A stretch of DNA of 64,000 bases from Tardiphaga sp052076105. GTDB taxonomy: Bacteria; Pseudomonadota; Alphaproteobacteria; Rhizobiales; Xanthobacteraceae. Numbering within the stretch: the first letter of the stretch is position 1; each line of letters opens with the position of its first letter. The translations under genes were made by a program, and so were the position numbers. The stretch covers positions 5,766,001 to 5,830,000 of the forward strand of contig NZ_CP197245.1 in assembly GCF_052076105.1 (NCBI RefSeq), written 5' to 3'. Shown here piece by piece: positions 32,540 to 43,200 of this stretch. The notes under the pieces were generated by a model. It had not been told where the DNA came from. It did not search any database and was given only the letters and a program-made list of their open reading frames with translations.

Positions 32540-33784
32540 ATGGCGAAACGGACCGGGAGCGCCGATCTTCCTTTGCATGGTGGACGGGTTCCGCCATGGC
32601 TGGCCTCTCGCATGTCAGCGCTCGGCGCTATCGTCACCCAGGCGATTGTCCACCATTACGGTCGCGACGAGTTCTTGCGGCGGCTGTCCCATCCGTTCTG
32701 GTTTCAATCCTTCGGCGCCGTGATGGGAATGGATTGGCATTCGTCGGGGATCACAACCAGCGTCATCGGTGCTCTCAAGCGCGGCCTGGGTCCGCTGCAG
32801 GACGAACTCGGCATCCACGTCTGCGGAGGGCGGGGCCAGCATTCGCGGAAAACTCCCGACGAACTTCACGCGCTCGGCGACCGCATCGGATTTGACGGGC
32901 TCGCCCTGACGCGCGCGAGCCGTCTCGTCGCCAAGGTCGACAGCGCAGCCGTCCAGGATGGCTTCGATCTCTACCTGCACGGCTTCTTCGTCACCGACGA
33001 GGGCAAATGGACCGTGGTGCAGCAGGGCATGAACGGCGACAAGAAACAGGCCCGTCGCTATCATTGGCATTCGGAGAACCTGACGAGTTTCGTCGACGAA
33101 CCGCACAGCGCCATCGATGGTCCGTTTCAGGGAAACGTCGTCAATCTGACGGATGGGCGCGCCGCACCTTCCCGACGGGCCCAGCTAGACCTGCTGACGT
33201 CTTTGGGTCCCGACGGCATCGTCGATGAGTTCGCCGCGCTGACTGGTAACGCGCCGGCCCAGCCCCTCCTGCCGCATCTCGTCATGCCGGCACATCACGA
33301 TGTCCGCTCGAGCGATGTGTTCACCCGGCGCCTTCATGGTACGCTCGCCGCCGCTGCCGAGCGCGGGCCGCTCGACTTTCCCGACCTACTGCTAACGCCG
33401 GGCGTCGGCGCACGAACGGTCCGCTCGCTGGCAATGGTGGCGGAGGTCGTCCATGGCGCGCCGTACCGCTTCCGCGACCCGGCGCGGTTTTCACTCGCCC
33501 ATGGCGGCAAGGATCGTCACCCGTACCCGGTGCCGATCAAGGTCTACGACGAGACCATCCGCGTGTTGAAGACAGCCGTCCAGAACGCCAAGCTCGGCCG
33601 AGATGAGGAGATGCAGACGCTTAAACGGCTCGACGACCAAGCTCGCCGCCTCGAACGGACGGCGAGCGGCCCCTCATTCGAGGATTTCGTGGATGGTGAG
33701 TTGCGGGCATCCCCCGCGCTCGGCGGTCGCTCGGTCTTCGGGTCTGAAGAGGAGCAATCCGGCAGGCAGTCGGCAAAGAAATGA
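32540..33784 (+). CDS. DUF763 domain protein
   Basis: A 414-residue protein with the complete DUF763 pattern: GSADLPLHGGRVPPWLASRM, FGAVMGMDWHSSGITTSVIG, RASRLVAKVDSAAVQDGFDL, WTVVQQGMNGDKKQARRYHW. A helix-hairpin-helix-like segment follows (LLTPGVGARTVRSLAMVAEV). The family is shared by archaea and bacteria and is uncharacterised; the HhH suggests nucleic-acid binding. It lies between AlkB and an alpha/beta hydrolase with a 4-bp overlap to the latter. The frame start at 32540 lacks a strong ribosome-binding site. Confidence 0.88.
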   Translation: MAKRTGSADLPLHGGRVPPWLASRMSALGAIVTQAIVHHYGRDEFLRRLSHPFWFQSFGAVMGMDWHSSGITTSVIGALKRGLGPLQDELGIHVCGGRGQHSRKTPDELHALGDRIGFDGLALTRASRLVAKVDSAAVQDGFDLYLHGFFVTDEGKWTVVQQGMNGDKKQARRYHWHSENLTSFVDEPHSAIDGPFQGNVVNLTDGRAAPSRRAQLDLLTSLGPDGIVDEFAALTGNAPAQPLLPHLVMPAHHDVRSSDVFTRRLHGTLAAAAERGPLDFPDLLLTPGVGARTVRSLAMVAEVVHGAPYRFRDPARFSLAHGGKDRHPYPVPIKVYDETIRVLKTAVQNAKLGRDEEMQTLKRLDDQARRLERTASGPSFEDFVDGELRASPALGGRSVFGSEEEQSGRQSAKK

Positions 33785-34470
33785 AAACCCGGCCGCCCCG
33801 CGTAACGCCGCTGACGCTGAAGAGCAAGGACGCGCTCGCGCTATCGGCCCTCTTGATGAAGCCGCGGAACGCGCGAGCCTGTTTCGTCTTTGCGCACGGG
33901 GCAGGCGCAGGCATGACGCACCCGTTCATGGAAGATGTCGCTGCAAAGCTTTATGGCCATGGCATCACGACCTTGCGCTTCCAGTTCCCGTTCATGGAGA
34001 AGGGCAGCAAACGCCCAGACACTCCGGCTGTCGCACATGCGGCCATACGATTGGCCACGGCGGAGGCCCGCCGTCGATGCCCCGGGATGCTCGTTATAGC
34101 GGGCGGCAAGTCATTCGGCGGACGCATGACCTCGCAGGCGCAGGCAGAAGATCCGATCGAAGCCGTATGCGGCTTGGCATTTGTCGGTTTCCCCCTGCAT
34201 CCCGCCGGTAAATCCTCGATCACAAGAGCCGAACACCTCGCGGGCATTCGGATCCCCATGCTTTTCATCCAGGGAACGCGTGACAAGCTGGCGGAGCCCG
34301 CGCTCATACGCCAGGTCTGCAAAGGCTTGGGATCGAAGGCGACCTCTCACCTAATCGATGGCGCCGATCACGGCTTTCATATCCCGGCCCGCAGCGGACG
34401 GACCGACCAGGACGTTGTAGCCGAAATTGCACTCATGATCTCACAGTGGGCGGGGCGCTTGAAAAGCTGA
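33781..34470 (+). CDS. Alpha/beta hydrolase of the KANL3/Tex30 type
   Basis: A 229-residue serine hydrolase-fold protein. FVFAHGAGAGMTHPFMEDVA is the oxyanion region, GGKSFGGRM the nucleophile elbow (Ser), IQGTRDKLAEP carries the Asp, and DGADHGFHIP the His. The family includes the mammalian Tex30/KANL3 proteins; bacterial substrates are unknown. Overlaps DUF763 by ATGA. Confidence 0.85.
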   Translation: MKTRPPRVTPLTLKSKDALALSALLMKPRNARACFVFAHGAGAGMTHPFMEDVAAKLYGHGITTLRFQFPFMEKGSKRPDTPAVAHAAIRLATAEARRRCPGMLVIAGGKSFGGRMTSQAQAEDPIEAVCGLAFVGFPLHPAGKSSITRAEHLAGIRIPMLFIQGTRDKLAEPALIRQVCKGLGSKATSHLIDGADHGFHIPARSGRTDQDVVAEIALMISQWAGRLKS

Positions 34471-34601
34471 CCTCGGGCAGCCAATAGCCGGCTGGACCCT
34501 TTCGATGGATTCTCCGTTGTTCCGTTGACGCCCATGAGGCGTCCCGGCTTCTGGGACGGCTCACCCTAGCTTGTCCTGCAGCACGCCCTGATGGAGCACC
34601 G

Positions 34602-34841
34602 ATGTCTGACGCAGTCGATTATTTTAAAGCTTATGCCGAGCGTGTGATCTGCAAGGCGCGCAATATGCGCCCGGGCAGACCGAAGGTTCTGCAGCGTGCC
34701 GTGGGTCGCGTGTACCACTGGCTCAGCAAGGAAGCCGCATTCGGCCCGAACACGCATCGCATGGACGATTTTCGCGTCGCGCGGGAAGTCGAGAAGACCA
34801 TCGGCGTTGGAGACACTTCGACAAGGCCGGCAGAAACGTAA
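34602..34841 (+). CDS. Hypothetical small basic protein
   Basis: A 79-residue protein starting MSDAVDYFKAYAERVICKAR with WLSKEAAFGPNTHRMDDFRV. Basic N-terminal half, no recognised domain. GGAGCACC precedes the ATG. It lies alone between the hydrolase and the LuxR gene. Confidence 0.55.
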   Translation: MSDAVDYFKAYAERVICKARNMRPGRPKVLQRAVGRVYHWLSKEAAFGPNTHRMDDFRVAREVEKTIGVGDTSTRPAET

Positions 34842-34958
34842 CGCGGCGAAGCACAATTTAGTCGCTGGGAAAGTCCCATTCCATAACATCCGATGGGCGA
34901 ATGTCTCTTGTAGCAGCAAAGCTAGAAAATCATTACTGAGCAAGTTCTTCGTCCTGCG

Positions 34959-35756
34959 TTATCGCAGCTTGCCGAGCCAGAGTGCAGAGAGCGATGGGCG
35001 ATTGCGCACGCCGAACTTCGCGTAGATCGATTTGACGTGGAAGTGCGTGGTGTTCGGACTTTGGTCGAGCTTCTGCGCGATCCGGCTTTCCGTGTCCCCG
35101 TCGAGCAGTGCGAGCAACACGCGGCGTTCAGCGGGTGTGAGGGGCGCCTTGGCGATGAGCAGGCCGTGGCTGAGCAATTGTTCTCGGTGAAACCATCTCA
35201 AGGCGCGCATGACGAAGCCCAGACGCTGGCCGTCTTGCGGCGTAAAGCGAGGTGCCTGCGCATCGCGGAACACGAACAGGCGAATCCTCACGTCGTCATT
35301 GAGCGCAATGCGCACTGAGATGCTGTCGGCGAAGCCGACGTCCAGATAGTGCCGCCGATAGTGCTTGCCCTCGAACCATTCCGGCGGCAGCGCTTCAAAC
35401 AGCAGGCGGACGCGGAACGGCTCATCGCCCGACATGGAAAGGATCTGAGACATGTCGACGTCGTCGGACCAGAGCGTATCGTACTGCTTCTGCACTGATG
35501 CCGCCACCGCCGGTATCGGGTCCAGCACCCTGACGAGGCGCGGACGCCAGCCGAGCAAGGGATCTGCCCGCTTCGGCGAAGGCAATCGCACGACCACGCC
35601 CCATAGCACATTGCGTGCCGACAACATGGTACGCAGTGCGGACAGCAGATGTGTCAGCGCGGCGTCGCCGTCGGCGACTGGGAACTCGGCCAGCTGATCC
35701 CAGAGTGCATAGACTTCTTGATTTTGCGGATCGGTGGGATCCGTCGAGAGATGCAT
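34959..35756 (-). CDS. LuxR-type HTH transcriptional regulator
   Basis: A 265-residue protein with a C-terminal LuxR helix-turn-helix (LTPAERRVLLALLDGDTESR, NTTHFHVKSIYAKFGVRNRP). The N-terminal 190 residues are not an autoinducer or receiver domain that I recognise. Start 35756 (MHLSTDPTDP) is preferred over 35819. It faces away from the first autotransporter, which begins 535 bp off and may be its target. Confidence 0.82.
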   Translation of the reverse strand: MHLSTDPTDPQNQEVYALWDQLAEFPVADGDAALTHLLSALRTMLSARNVLWGVVVRLPSPKRADPLLGWRPRLVRVLDPIPAVAASVQKQYDTLWSDDVDMSQILSMSGDEPFRVRLLFEALPPEWFEGKHYRRHYLDVGFADSISVRIALNDDVRIRLFVFRDAQAPRFTPQDGQRLGFVMRALRWFHREQLLSHGLLIAKAPLTPAERRVLLALLDGDTESRIAQKLDQSPNTTHFHVKSIYAKFGVRNRPSLSALWLGKLR

Positions 35757-36291
35757 GTCATTCCCAATCAGTGCAGGAAGCCGAGCCTGCGCGGGCATAC
35801 ATAAAGCACAGCGAACCACCTTTCTAGGTGGTTCTCAGACGCATCAGGTAGCGCGATATTCAGCGCGGGTGCTGGGAAGGCGGATTCTCTCACCGTGCCG
35901 ATATGGGGGATATAACGATGCGCACACGGCGTGAGCCGGCGTGAATGCCAGGCGACGACCGGACGGAGAGGCGATGGCCTGCCGGCTCTTTCATCGTTCT
36001 GTCATGCGCTGTTCTAACTGCGGTCAACCTCTCCTGACGGGCCGTTTGAGCAACTCGCACGAAATCACTCTCACACGAGAAATACTAACGCTGAAATGAC
36101 GGTCCGCTGACGTCATTGACATACCGGAATGCCCTTTATGCGCGTTCGTCACCGTCTGCGGGTCAGCTCTGTTGCGCTGTGCTCTCTGCCTATTCGTAAG
36201 ACCGGGTGAGCCGTCTTGCCGCCGCTCTTTCGAGGCGACTGACGGGACTTCTTGTCGAAAGCAAATGCGCTTGGCGTTTTGGAGTTAAGTT
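35757..36291. other. Intergenic region between LuxR and first autotransporter
   Basis: About 535 bases, AT-richer than its surroundings, with no credible gene. A TTGACA lies at 36116-36121 but has no well-spaced -10. GGAG at 36284 is the autotransporter ribosome-binding site. It probably holds both divergent promoters. Confidence 0.5.
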
Positions 36292-39200
36292 ATGAAGTTC
36301 AAGCTCAGTTCGCCAACGAAGCAAACAACGCAGCCTGCGATTGCAGCTTCTCAACGTCGCAGCGCACTTCTGAGAACCACCGCGCTGTGGATGTCACTGT
36401 CCATCGTGGTGAGCGCGAGCGGTGTTGGCTGCGGTCCGGCGTTCGCAAATGGTGGCTCAGGCGGAAGCGGTGCTACAGGCGCTCCAGGAGCAGGCGCGGG
36501 AAGCTCTGATAATCTTTTCAATGGAGCGGCAAGTGCCGGAGTTCCTGGCTTCCCCGATCCTGGTGGAGGCGGCGGTGGTGGCGGCGGCGGCTCCGGCGGT
36601 GTCTATTCTCCCGGCCCTACGGGCGCTGGAGGGGCGGGCGGCGATGGGAGCGGCGGTGCCGCAGGCGGACTCGGGGCGACTGACATAACCTTTTCCGGGG
36701 GCGATGGCGCCGCCGGCGCGGCCGCAGGTGGCGGCGGCGGTGGCGGAGGTGGCTTCAACGTCTTAAGGGATAACACGGCTGTAACGACTGGCGGAAACTT
36801 CACGGGAAGCGGCGGCGGCAATGGCGGTGCCGCGAACGGCAGTGGTGGTGGTGGTGGTGGCGGAGCAGGCGGCGCTCAGGTTGCATTCACAAACACTGCC
36901 GCCTTCGATGTCGGTGGTGGTGATCAGCGGATAGGCGGCGCTGGTGGCGCCGGCGGGGCGAGCGCTAGCGGGTTCGGTGGTTCGGGCGGCACCGGTGGGT
37001 TCGGAGCGTTTTTCGCTGCTGGCGGAACGGTGAAGGTGGGGACAGGAGCTCTGCTGAGCGGCGGTGCCGGCGGCGCCGGAGGCGTTGGAGGCGCCGGCAA
37101 TGGCGCCAATGGAGCAGGTGGTGTCGGCATTGTCGGTGCGGACATAGCGATTGTTAACAACGGCACGATCCGCGGCGGACTGAACGGTGACGGCATAACC
37201 CGGACCAATGCCATCAGCTTCACAGGCGGCGTCAACACCCTGACGCTCGGCAATGCGACAGATGGCATCGTTGGAAACATCGATTTGGCAACCGGCTCGC
37301 TCACCCTTGACCAATCGACCAACTCAACGCTCGCGGCAATCATTACCGGTCACGGGATCTTAATCTCGAAGACCGGCGCCGGCACTCTGGTGCTGTCTGG
37401 AGCCAATACATTCAGCAGTAACGTCGATATTAAAGCGGGCGCGTTGTCCATTACGAACGGCACTAACCTGGGCAGCGGCAATAAACAGATCACGATGTTC
37501 GATGGCGGGACGTTGGCCGTGACGGCCAATGCCACGTTAGCCAACAACCTCACATTTGTGATGAGCGGCAATCCCAATTTCGATATCGCAGCAGGGACTA
37601 CGACCACGATACAAGGCGTGATTGCAAACTTGATAGGGCCTTTTGGGAACGGCTCCGGCTTCACCAAGATCGGTGCGGGAACCCTGGAGCTGGCGGGAGC
37701 GAATAGTTATTTCGGCCCGACCAATGTGAAAACCGGCACATTACGGGCCGCGTCCGCCAGCGCTTTTGGAATATTCCCAACAGTCGATGTTTCAGCCGGC
37801 GCGACCGTGGATTTGAACGGCTTCAACCAGACGTTCTTTAATTTGAGCGGTGCCGGCACCGTGACGGGCGCCAATAGCACGATTTCCGGCTCGTTTTCTG
37901 CTGGCGATCTCAGTCTACCGGGCTCATCAACGAAGATTACGGGCAATCTCGCATTCCAGTCCGGCGCATTCTATGTAGTTTCCCTCAATCCCAGCACGTC
38001 AACATTTGCGAATGTCACCGGCACGGCCACACTTGGTGGCGCGACCGCGTTCGTCGTATTTGCCGACGGCGCCTATGTGCAAAAGACGTACAGGATCCTC
38101 ACCGCGACCGGCGGCGTCAGCGGCGCCTTCTCCTCCGCAGTGTCCACCTATAATGCGCCATCGAACTTCAGTTCAACGCTGAGCTATGACGCCAATAATG
38201 TTTATCTTGGTCTGATCCTGAATTTCGCCATTCCAGGCGGCCTCAACGTCAATCAGCAGAACGTCGGCAACGCGCTGACCAATTTCTTCAATACGACTGG
38301 CGGCATTCCCACAGTGTTCGCCAACATGTCCGCAAGTGGTTTGTCGCAGGCGGCCGGCGAGACAGCCACCGGCGCCCAGCAGACCACCTTCGATGCCATG
38401 ACCCAGTTCATGGGCGTGATGACCGATCCGTTCACCGCAGGCCGCGGCACGCCGCAGACTGGCGCCGTTGGCTATGTCGACGAGACGCCGGCCTATGCCG
38501 CGAAGCGGTCTCCGAGCGATGCGCTGGCGGCGATCTATCGCAAGGCTCCGTTAATGGCACCTGCGTTTCAGGAACGCTGGAACGTGTGGGCGGCGGCCTT
38601 CGGCGGCTCGCGTAACACCGACGGCAATACGGTGGCCGGCTCGAACGACACCCGGTCGAGCATCGGCGGCGTCGCGGTCGGCGCCGACTACTGGTTCTCG
38701 CCAAATACGTTGGCGGGCTTCTCGCTGGCTGGCGGCGGCACCAACTTCTCGGTGGCCAACAGCGGCTCGGGCCGCAGCGACCTGTTCCAGGCGGGTGCGT
38801 TCGTGCGCCACACGGTCGGATCAGCTTACATCACAGCAGCGGCGGCCTATGGCTGGCAGGATATCACCACCGATCGTGTCGTCGGCGGCGATCGGCTGCG
38901 CGCGCAATTCAATGCTAACAGCTATTCGGGTCGCATCGAAGGTGGCAATCGTTACCTGATGTCCTGGCTGGGCGGCGTCGGCTTTACGCCTTATGCCGCG
39001 GCGCAGGTTACAGCGCTCGATTTGCCGTCCTATGCAGAGACTGACGGCGGCGGCGCCAACACCTTCGCACTGGCCTATGCGGGCAAGACCGTGACCAGCA
39101 CCCGCAGCGAACTCGGCTTCCGCACCGACAAGTCGTTTGCCGTGACGGACGCGATCTTGACGCTACGTGGCCGCGTCGCATGGGCGCACGATTTCAATAG

Positions 39201-39411
39201 CGACCGTTTCGCTTCGGCGACGTTCCAGACGCTGCCCGGTGCGAGCTTCGTCGTCAACGGCGCGGCGCAGGCGAGCGACACCGCGTTGACGACCGCATCC
39301 GCGGAGATGAAGTGGACGAACGGTTGGGCCGTCGCCGGGACCTTTGAAGGCGAGTTCTCGGATGTCACGCGCAGCTACGCCGGCAAGGGCGTGGTGCGGT
39401 ATGCGTGGTGA
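36292..39411 (+). CDS. Type Va autotransporter with Gly-rich passenger
   Basis: A 1,039-residue surface protein. An extended signal peptide (MKFKLSSPTKQTTQPAIAAS, hydrophobic core LWMSLSIVVSASGVGCG, cut near AFA-NG) leads into a Gly-rich low-complexity part (residues about 55-290, e.g. GGAGGAGGVGGAGNGANGAG). Then come autotransporter-associated strand repeats (TLVLSGANTFSSNVDIKAG, TLELAGANSYFGPTNVKTG). From residue about 688 to the end is the linker and 12-strand barrel, ending VVRYAW. The last 352 residues are identical to those of the second autotransporter. Likely adhesin; ligand unknown. Confidence 0.9.
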   Translation: MKFKLSSPTKQTTQPAIAASQRRSALLRTTALWMSLSIVVSASGVGCGPAFANGGSGGSGATGAPGAGAGSSDNLFNGAASAGVPGFPDPGGGGGGGGGGSGGVYSPGPTGAGGAGGDGSGGAAGGLGATDITFSGGDGAAGAAAGGGGGGGGGFNVLRDNTAVTTGGNFTGSGGGNGGAANGSGGGGGGGAGGAQVAFTNTAAFDVGGGDQRIGGAGGAGGASASGFGGSGGTGGFGAFFAAGGTVKVGTGALLSGGAGGAGGVGGAGNGANGAGGVGIVGADIAIVNNGTIRGGLNGDGITRTNAISFTGGVNTLTLGNATDGIVGNIDLATGSLTLDQSTNSTLAAIITGHGILISKTGAGTLVLSGANTFSSNVDIKAGALSITNGTNLGSGNKQITMFDGGTLAVTANATLANNLTFVMSGNPNFDIAAGTTTTIQGVIANLIGPFGNGSGFTKIGAGTLELAGANSYFGPTNVKTGTLRAASASAFGIFPTVDVSAGATVDLNGFNQTFFNLSGAGTVTGANSTISGSFSAGDLSLPGSSTKITGNLAFQSGAFYVVSLNPSTSTFANVTGTATLGGATAFVVFADGAYVQKTYRILTATGGVSGAFSSAVSTYNAPSNFSSTLSYDANNVYLGLILNFAIPGGLNVNQQNVGNALTNFFNTTGGIPTVFANMSASGLSQAAGETATGAQQTTFDAMTQFMGVMTDPFTAGRGTPQTGAVGYVDETPAYAAKRSPSDALAAIYRKAPLMAPAFQERWNVWAAAFGGSRNTDGNTVAGSNDTRSSIGGVAVGADYWFSPNTLAGFSLAGGGTNFSVANSGSGRSDLFQAGAFVRHTVGSAYITAAAAYGWQDITTDRVVGGDRLRAQFNANSYSGRIEGGNRYLMSWLGGVGFTPYAAAQVTALDLPSYAETDGGGANTFALAYAGKTVTSTRSELGFRTDKSFAVTDAILTLRGRVAWAHDFNSDRFASATFQTLPGASFVVNGAAQASDTALTTASAEMKWTNGWAVAGTFEGEFSDVTRSYAGKGVVRYAW

Positions 39412-39412
39412 G
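38354..39412 (+). repeat. Direct repeat, copy 1 (autotransporter translocator)
   Basis: This 1,059-bp tract appears base-for-base identical to 42589-43647 with a constant offset of 4,235 and no indels. It begins at CCGGCGAGACAGCC inside the coding region and ends one base past the stop codon. Confidence 0.92.
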
Positions 39413-39437
39413 ACCGGGCAAGATGAGGCGCGTCGCG

Positions 39438-39704
39438 ATGAATCTTCACATGCACTCTGACCGAAGTGAGATCGGTAGCGCCGGCCAAGCATCAAGCGAA
39501 GATAGTTCGGCGGCGAAAGCTGCACTTCGTTTGGCGGTCAATGACATGAGAACGCGTGGGTACAACACGCTTGGCATCAAATGCCTGATCGCGCTGGTGC
39601 TGCTCGCGTTTGGTATCGCCCACGTCATCGGCGCGATCATTCTGTCGCGCAGCGCAGCCTCCGATCAGCGCCCACGCGCGATCGAAGCGGTTCACTCTGA
39701 CTAG
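39438..39704 (+). CDS. Small single-pass membrane protein between autotransporters
   Basis: An 88-residue protein, MNLHMHSDRSEIGSAGQASS, with one hydrophobic helix (GIKCLIALVLLAFGIAHVIG) near the C-terminus. Unknown family. GAGG lies 9 bases before the ATG at 39438; an ATG at 39423 is an alternative. Confidence 0.5.
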   Translation: MNLHMHSDRSEIGSAGQASSEDSSAAKAALRLAVNDMRTRGYNTLGIKCLIALVLLAFGIAHVIGAIILSRSAASDQRPRAIEAVHSD

Positions 39705-39742
39705 GCACCGAACGATTTACGAATCCAAACGAGGTTTGTCCG

Positions 39743-40162
39743 TTGAACAGTTTAATTGCCGTCTATATCGCTTGGATCGTCGCTCAAACCGGGCTGACCG
39801 CGCCAGATCGCCCAGCTGTCCATTTTGTGACGTCCACGGAAATGGCAGCGCGGTATGGCGCGCCGGAAAGCAATGGCCTGGAGTTTCAAGCGCTCTACAG
39901 TCATGCAGAGAATACAATCTTCCTGCCGAACGGCTGGCACATTGAGGATCTGCGGAACAGAAGCGCGCTGTTGCATGAGCTCGTGCACCACGCCCAACAT
40001 GCGAGCAACGTTCAGGCGCCCTGTAAGGCCGCGCTTGAACGCCAAGCCTACGACCTGCAGATCAAATGGCTCCGCGAGCAGGGCGTCGACGATCCTTACG
40101 GTCTCATCGGCACGAACGAACTCACAATCTACATGGTCAGCACTTGCCGCGATGATTCGTGA
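39743..40162 (+). CDS. Putative zinc metallopeptidase-like protein (HELVHH motif)
   Basis: A 139-residue protein with an N-terminal hydrophobic segment (NSLIAVYIAWIVAQTGLTA), probably a signal or anchor, and the zincin-type HELVHHAQH after NRSALL; FLPNGWHIEDL precedes it. It resembles small exported proteins I recall as DUF6647. The start is TTG 39743 with GAGG 8 bases upstream. It sits between the two autotransporters, so a role in passenger processing is possible but not shown. Confidence 0.68.
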   Translation: MNSLIAVYIAWIVAQTGLTAPDRPAVHFVTSTEMAARYGAPESNGLEFQALYSHAENTIFLPNGWHIEDLRNRSALLHELVHHAQHASNVQAPCKAALERQAYDLQIKWLREQGVDDPYGLIGTNELTIYMVSTCRDDS

Positions 40163-40262
40163 CGGGCGCAAATCGATCGCCACGCAAACGTTGTGCGGCG
40201 AGTCTGCAACGACCTCATTTGTCGCAAATCGCACATAAAACCCGAGCGTTTGGAGACGCACT

Positions 40263-43200
40263 ATGAAGTTCAAGCTCGGATCGCCAACGTGGCACCCCAC
40301 GCAGCCTGCTGAATGGTCAAAGGCAGGATATCGGCGTCGCTTGCTCATCGGCACGGCCTTAACCGGTGCGTTCATCGCCATGATCGCCGCGGTTTCCGAC
40401 CGAGCGTTGGCGGCCTGTGTCGGCGAAAACACCGGCAACGTGACCTGCGACGCGGCCAATCCGGCGACCGGCGGCACGCTCGAGTCGATTTTCGCCGGCG
40501 CCACGGTCGTGACCGTCAATCCGGGGGCAAAGATCGATGGTTTTGCCCTGTTTGGAAACGCCACCTTCGGCGGCGCAAGCGTTACCGTCACAGCGCCCGG
40601 CAGCCTCACCTTCACCAACGGCGATACCATCTTCGGCATCGCCAACATGGTGAACCTCCGCAACTTTTTCGGAGACATCAGCTATATCGGCAATGCCGCG
40701 GCGTTCGGGATCGGCGCCCAAGGTGCCGACGGCACGATCAGCATTCTCAATACTGCAGCGATCGGAACGGGAGGCATCTCTGCCCTTACCACCGGCAACG
40801 GCAAAATCATCATCAATTCCAATGCCGCCGTGAACGGCACCATCATCGGACTGTCCAACGGCGCAGGCGACGTATTCATCAGCGGCTCCGGCAGCGTCAC
40901 GTCCACGACGACCGGCATCAGCGCCTCGACCACCGGCCTGGGCAACGCCACCATCATCTACAACGGGGCCATCACATCGGTAGATGCCGCCCTCTCTGCG
41001 TCGACCCCCGACGGAAACGCCACGGTGACCGGGTCCGGCAACGTGACAAGCTCCGACGCTAGCACCACCATCAAAGCGTGGGCGGACGTCGCCGCAATTG
41101 GCCATGGCAACGCGTTGATTGCCTGGAACGGCACCGTCAACAACACTGGCAACGGCGCCGGCCTCTATGCAGACGCAGGTGCTGGATCGGCGACGGTGAA
41201 CGTCCTGGGGAATGTCACATCGGTCACCGACACGGCTGTAAGGGCCACCAGCCAAGGTGGACTAGCCACCGTGACTGTTGCCAACGGTGTGTCGATCGTC
41301 GGCGGCGTCCAGGCCATCGATGTCGGTGCACCCTTCGGCAACGTAAATCTCGTGGTGGGCGGGGGAGCGTCCATCAGCTCAGTTGGTGACGCGATCTTTG
41401 CGCACACGATCACCGGCAACACCACGGCGACGATCGGCGCTGGCAGCATTGTCAGCGGCGGCGGAGGAGGGGGAGGCCTTGTTGTCGAGGCGCTTGGTGG
41501 CATCGCCACGGTCACAATCGGCGCTGGGGCAATCCTCAGCGGCGGATCAGCCATCGGCATCAGCGCAGACAGCGGCTCGCTGACGATCGGCAACGGCGCG
41601 CGCCTCACAGCGGCAGGAGCCCCCGGATCATTCGGTGCAGTCTACGTGGAAAGCGTCACCGGCTTCACGATGTTCAACGCTGGCGCCATCAACGGTTCAT
41701 CTGGTTCAACGGCCGCAGTGTACTTTATAGCGAACGGCGCCCCCCACACGCTGACGCTGGCACCGACCTCTGTCATCATCGGCCAAGTGATTGGCGGCGC
41801 CAGTTCGTTCCAGATTCCTTTAGGTCACGTGCCGGGTGTCGCCGACACCTTGCAGCTCGGCGGCACCGGGACAGGCAGCTTCGACATCTCGCAGGTCAGC
41901 GACGCGGGACAGTATTCCGGCTTCGGCACCTTCAACAAGGTCGACTCCTCGAATTGGACGCTGACCGGCACGAGCACGTTCGCGGGGCCGATCAACGTCA
42001 ACGGCGGCACCCTGTCAGTCAATGGCGACATCACCTCGGCCGGCAGCCTGACGGTGAATCCCGGTGGCACGCTCGGTGGCAACGGCGTCGTCGGCACGAC
42101 AGCGATCAATGGCGGCACGCTGGCGCCCGGCAATTCGATCGGCACGCTCACCGTCAGCGGCAGCCTTACGATGACGGCGGCATCGACCTATCTGGTGCAG
42201 GTCTCCGGCACCTTCTCGGACAAAACTGCCGTCACGGGCGTTGCCACGCTCGCAGGCAAGGTGATCGTCGATCCGCTGCGTCCGCTCGGCGTCACCACGA
42301 CCTACACGATCCTGAATGCCGGCACGCGGACGGGCACCTTCGACGGCGTCAGCATCGACAACTTCTTTGCCCGCAATGCCCGGCTCAGCTATGTAGGCAA
42401 CGATGTGCTGCTGACGCTTGATCCCGGCCTGCTCGGCCCGATCCTGCCCGGCAGTGCCGGCACCAATCAGCGCAGCGTCGCTGGCGCGATCGACAATGCG
42501 ATCATCGGCGGCGCAGTGCTGCCGACCGGCTTCAACGCGCTGTATCTTCTGTCGGGCAACGAGCTGCTCAATAGACTGTCGCAAGCCTCCGGCGAGACAG
42601 CCACCGGCGCCCAGCAGACCACCTTCGATGCCATGACCCAGTTCATGGGCGTGATGACCGATCCGTTCACCGCAGGCCGCGGCACGCCGCAGACTGGCGC
42701 CGTTGGCTATGTCGACGAGACGCCGGCCTATGCCGCGAAGCGGTCTCCGAGCGATGCGCTGGCGGCGATCTATCGCAAGGCTCCGTTAATGGCACCTGCG
42801 TTTCAGGAACGCTGGAACGTGTGGGCGGCGGCCTTCGGCGGCTCGCGTAACACCGACGGCAATACGGTGGCCGGCTCGAACGACACCCGGTCGAGCATCG
42901 GCGGCGTCGCGGTCGGCGCCGACTACTGGTTCTCGCCAAATACGTTGGCGGGCTTCTCGCTGGCTGGCGGCGGCACCAACTTCTCGGTGGCCAACAGCGG
43001 CTCGGGCCGCAGCGACCTGTTCCAGGCGGGTGCGTTCGTGCGCCACACGGTCGGATCAGCTTACATCACAGCAGCGGCGGCCTATGGCTGGCAGGATATC
43101 ACCACCGATCGTGTCGTCGGCGGCGATCGGCTGCGCGCGCAATTCAATGCTAACAGCTATTCGGGTCGCATCGAAGGTGGCAATCGTTACCTGATGTCCT

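Noticed and set aside
34959..35756. LuxR regulator as a quorum-sensing receptor
   Set aside because: The N-terminal part lacks recognisable autoinducer-domain residues and no luxI gene lies nearby; left as a LuxR-type HTH protein.
40313..41062. 249-codon plus-strand frame inside the second autotransporter
   Set aside because: A His/Arg/Gln-rich alternate reading of the repetitive passenger, without start signals.
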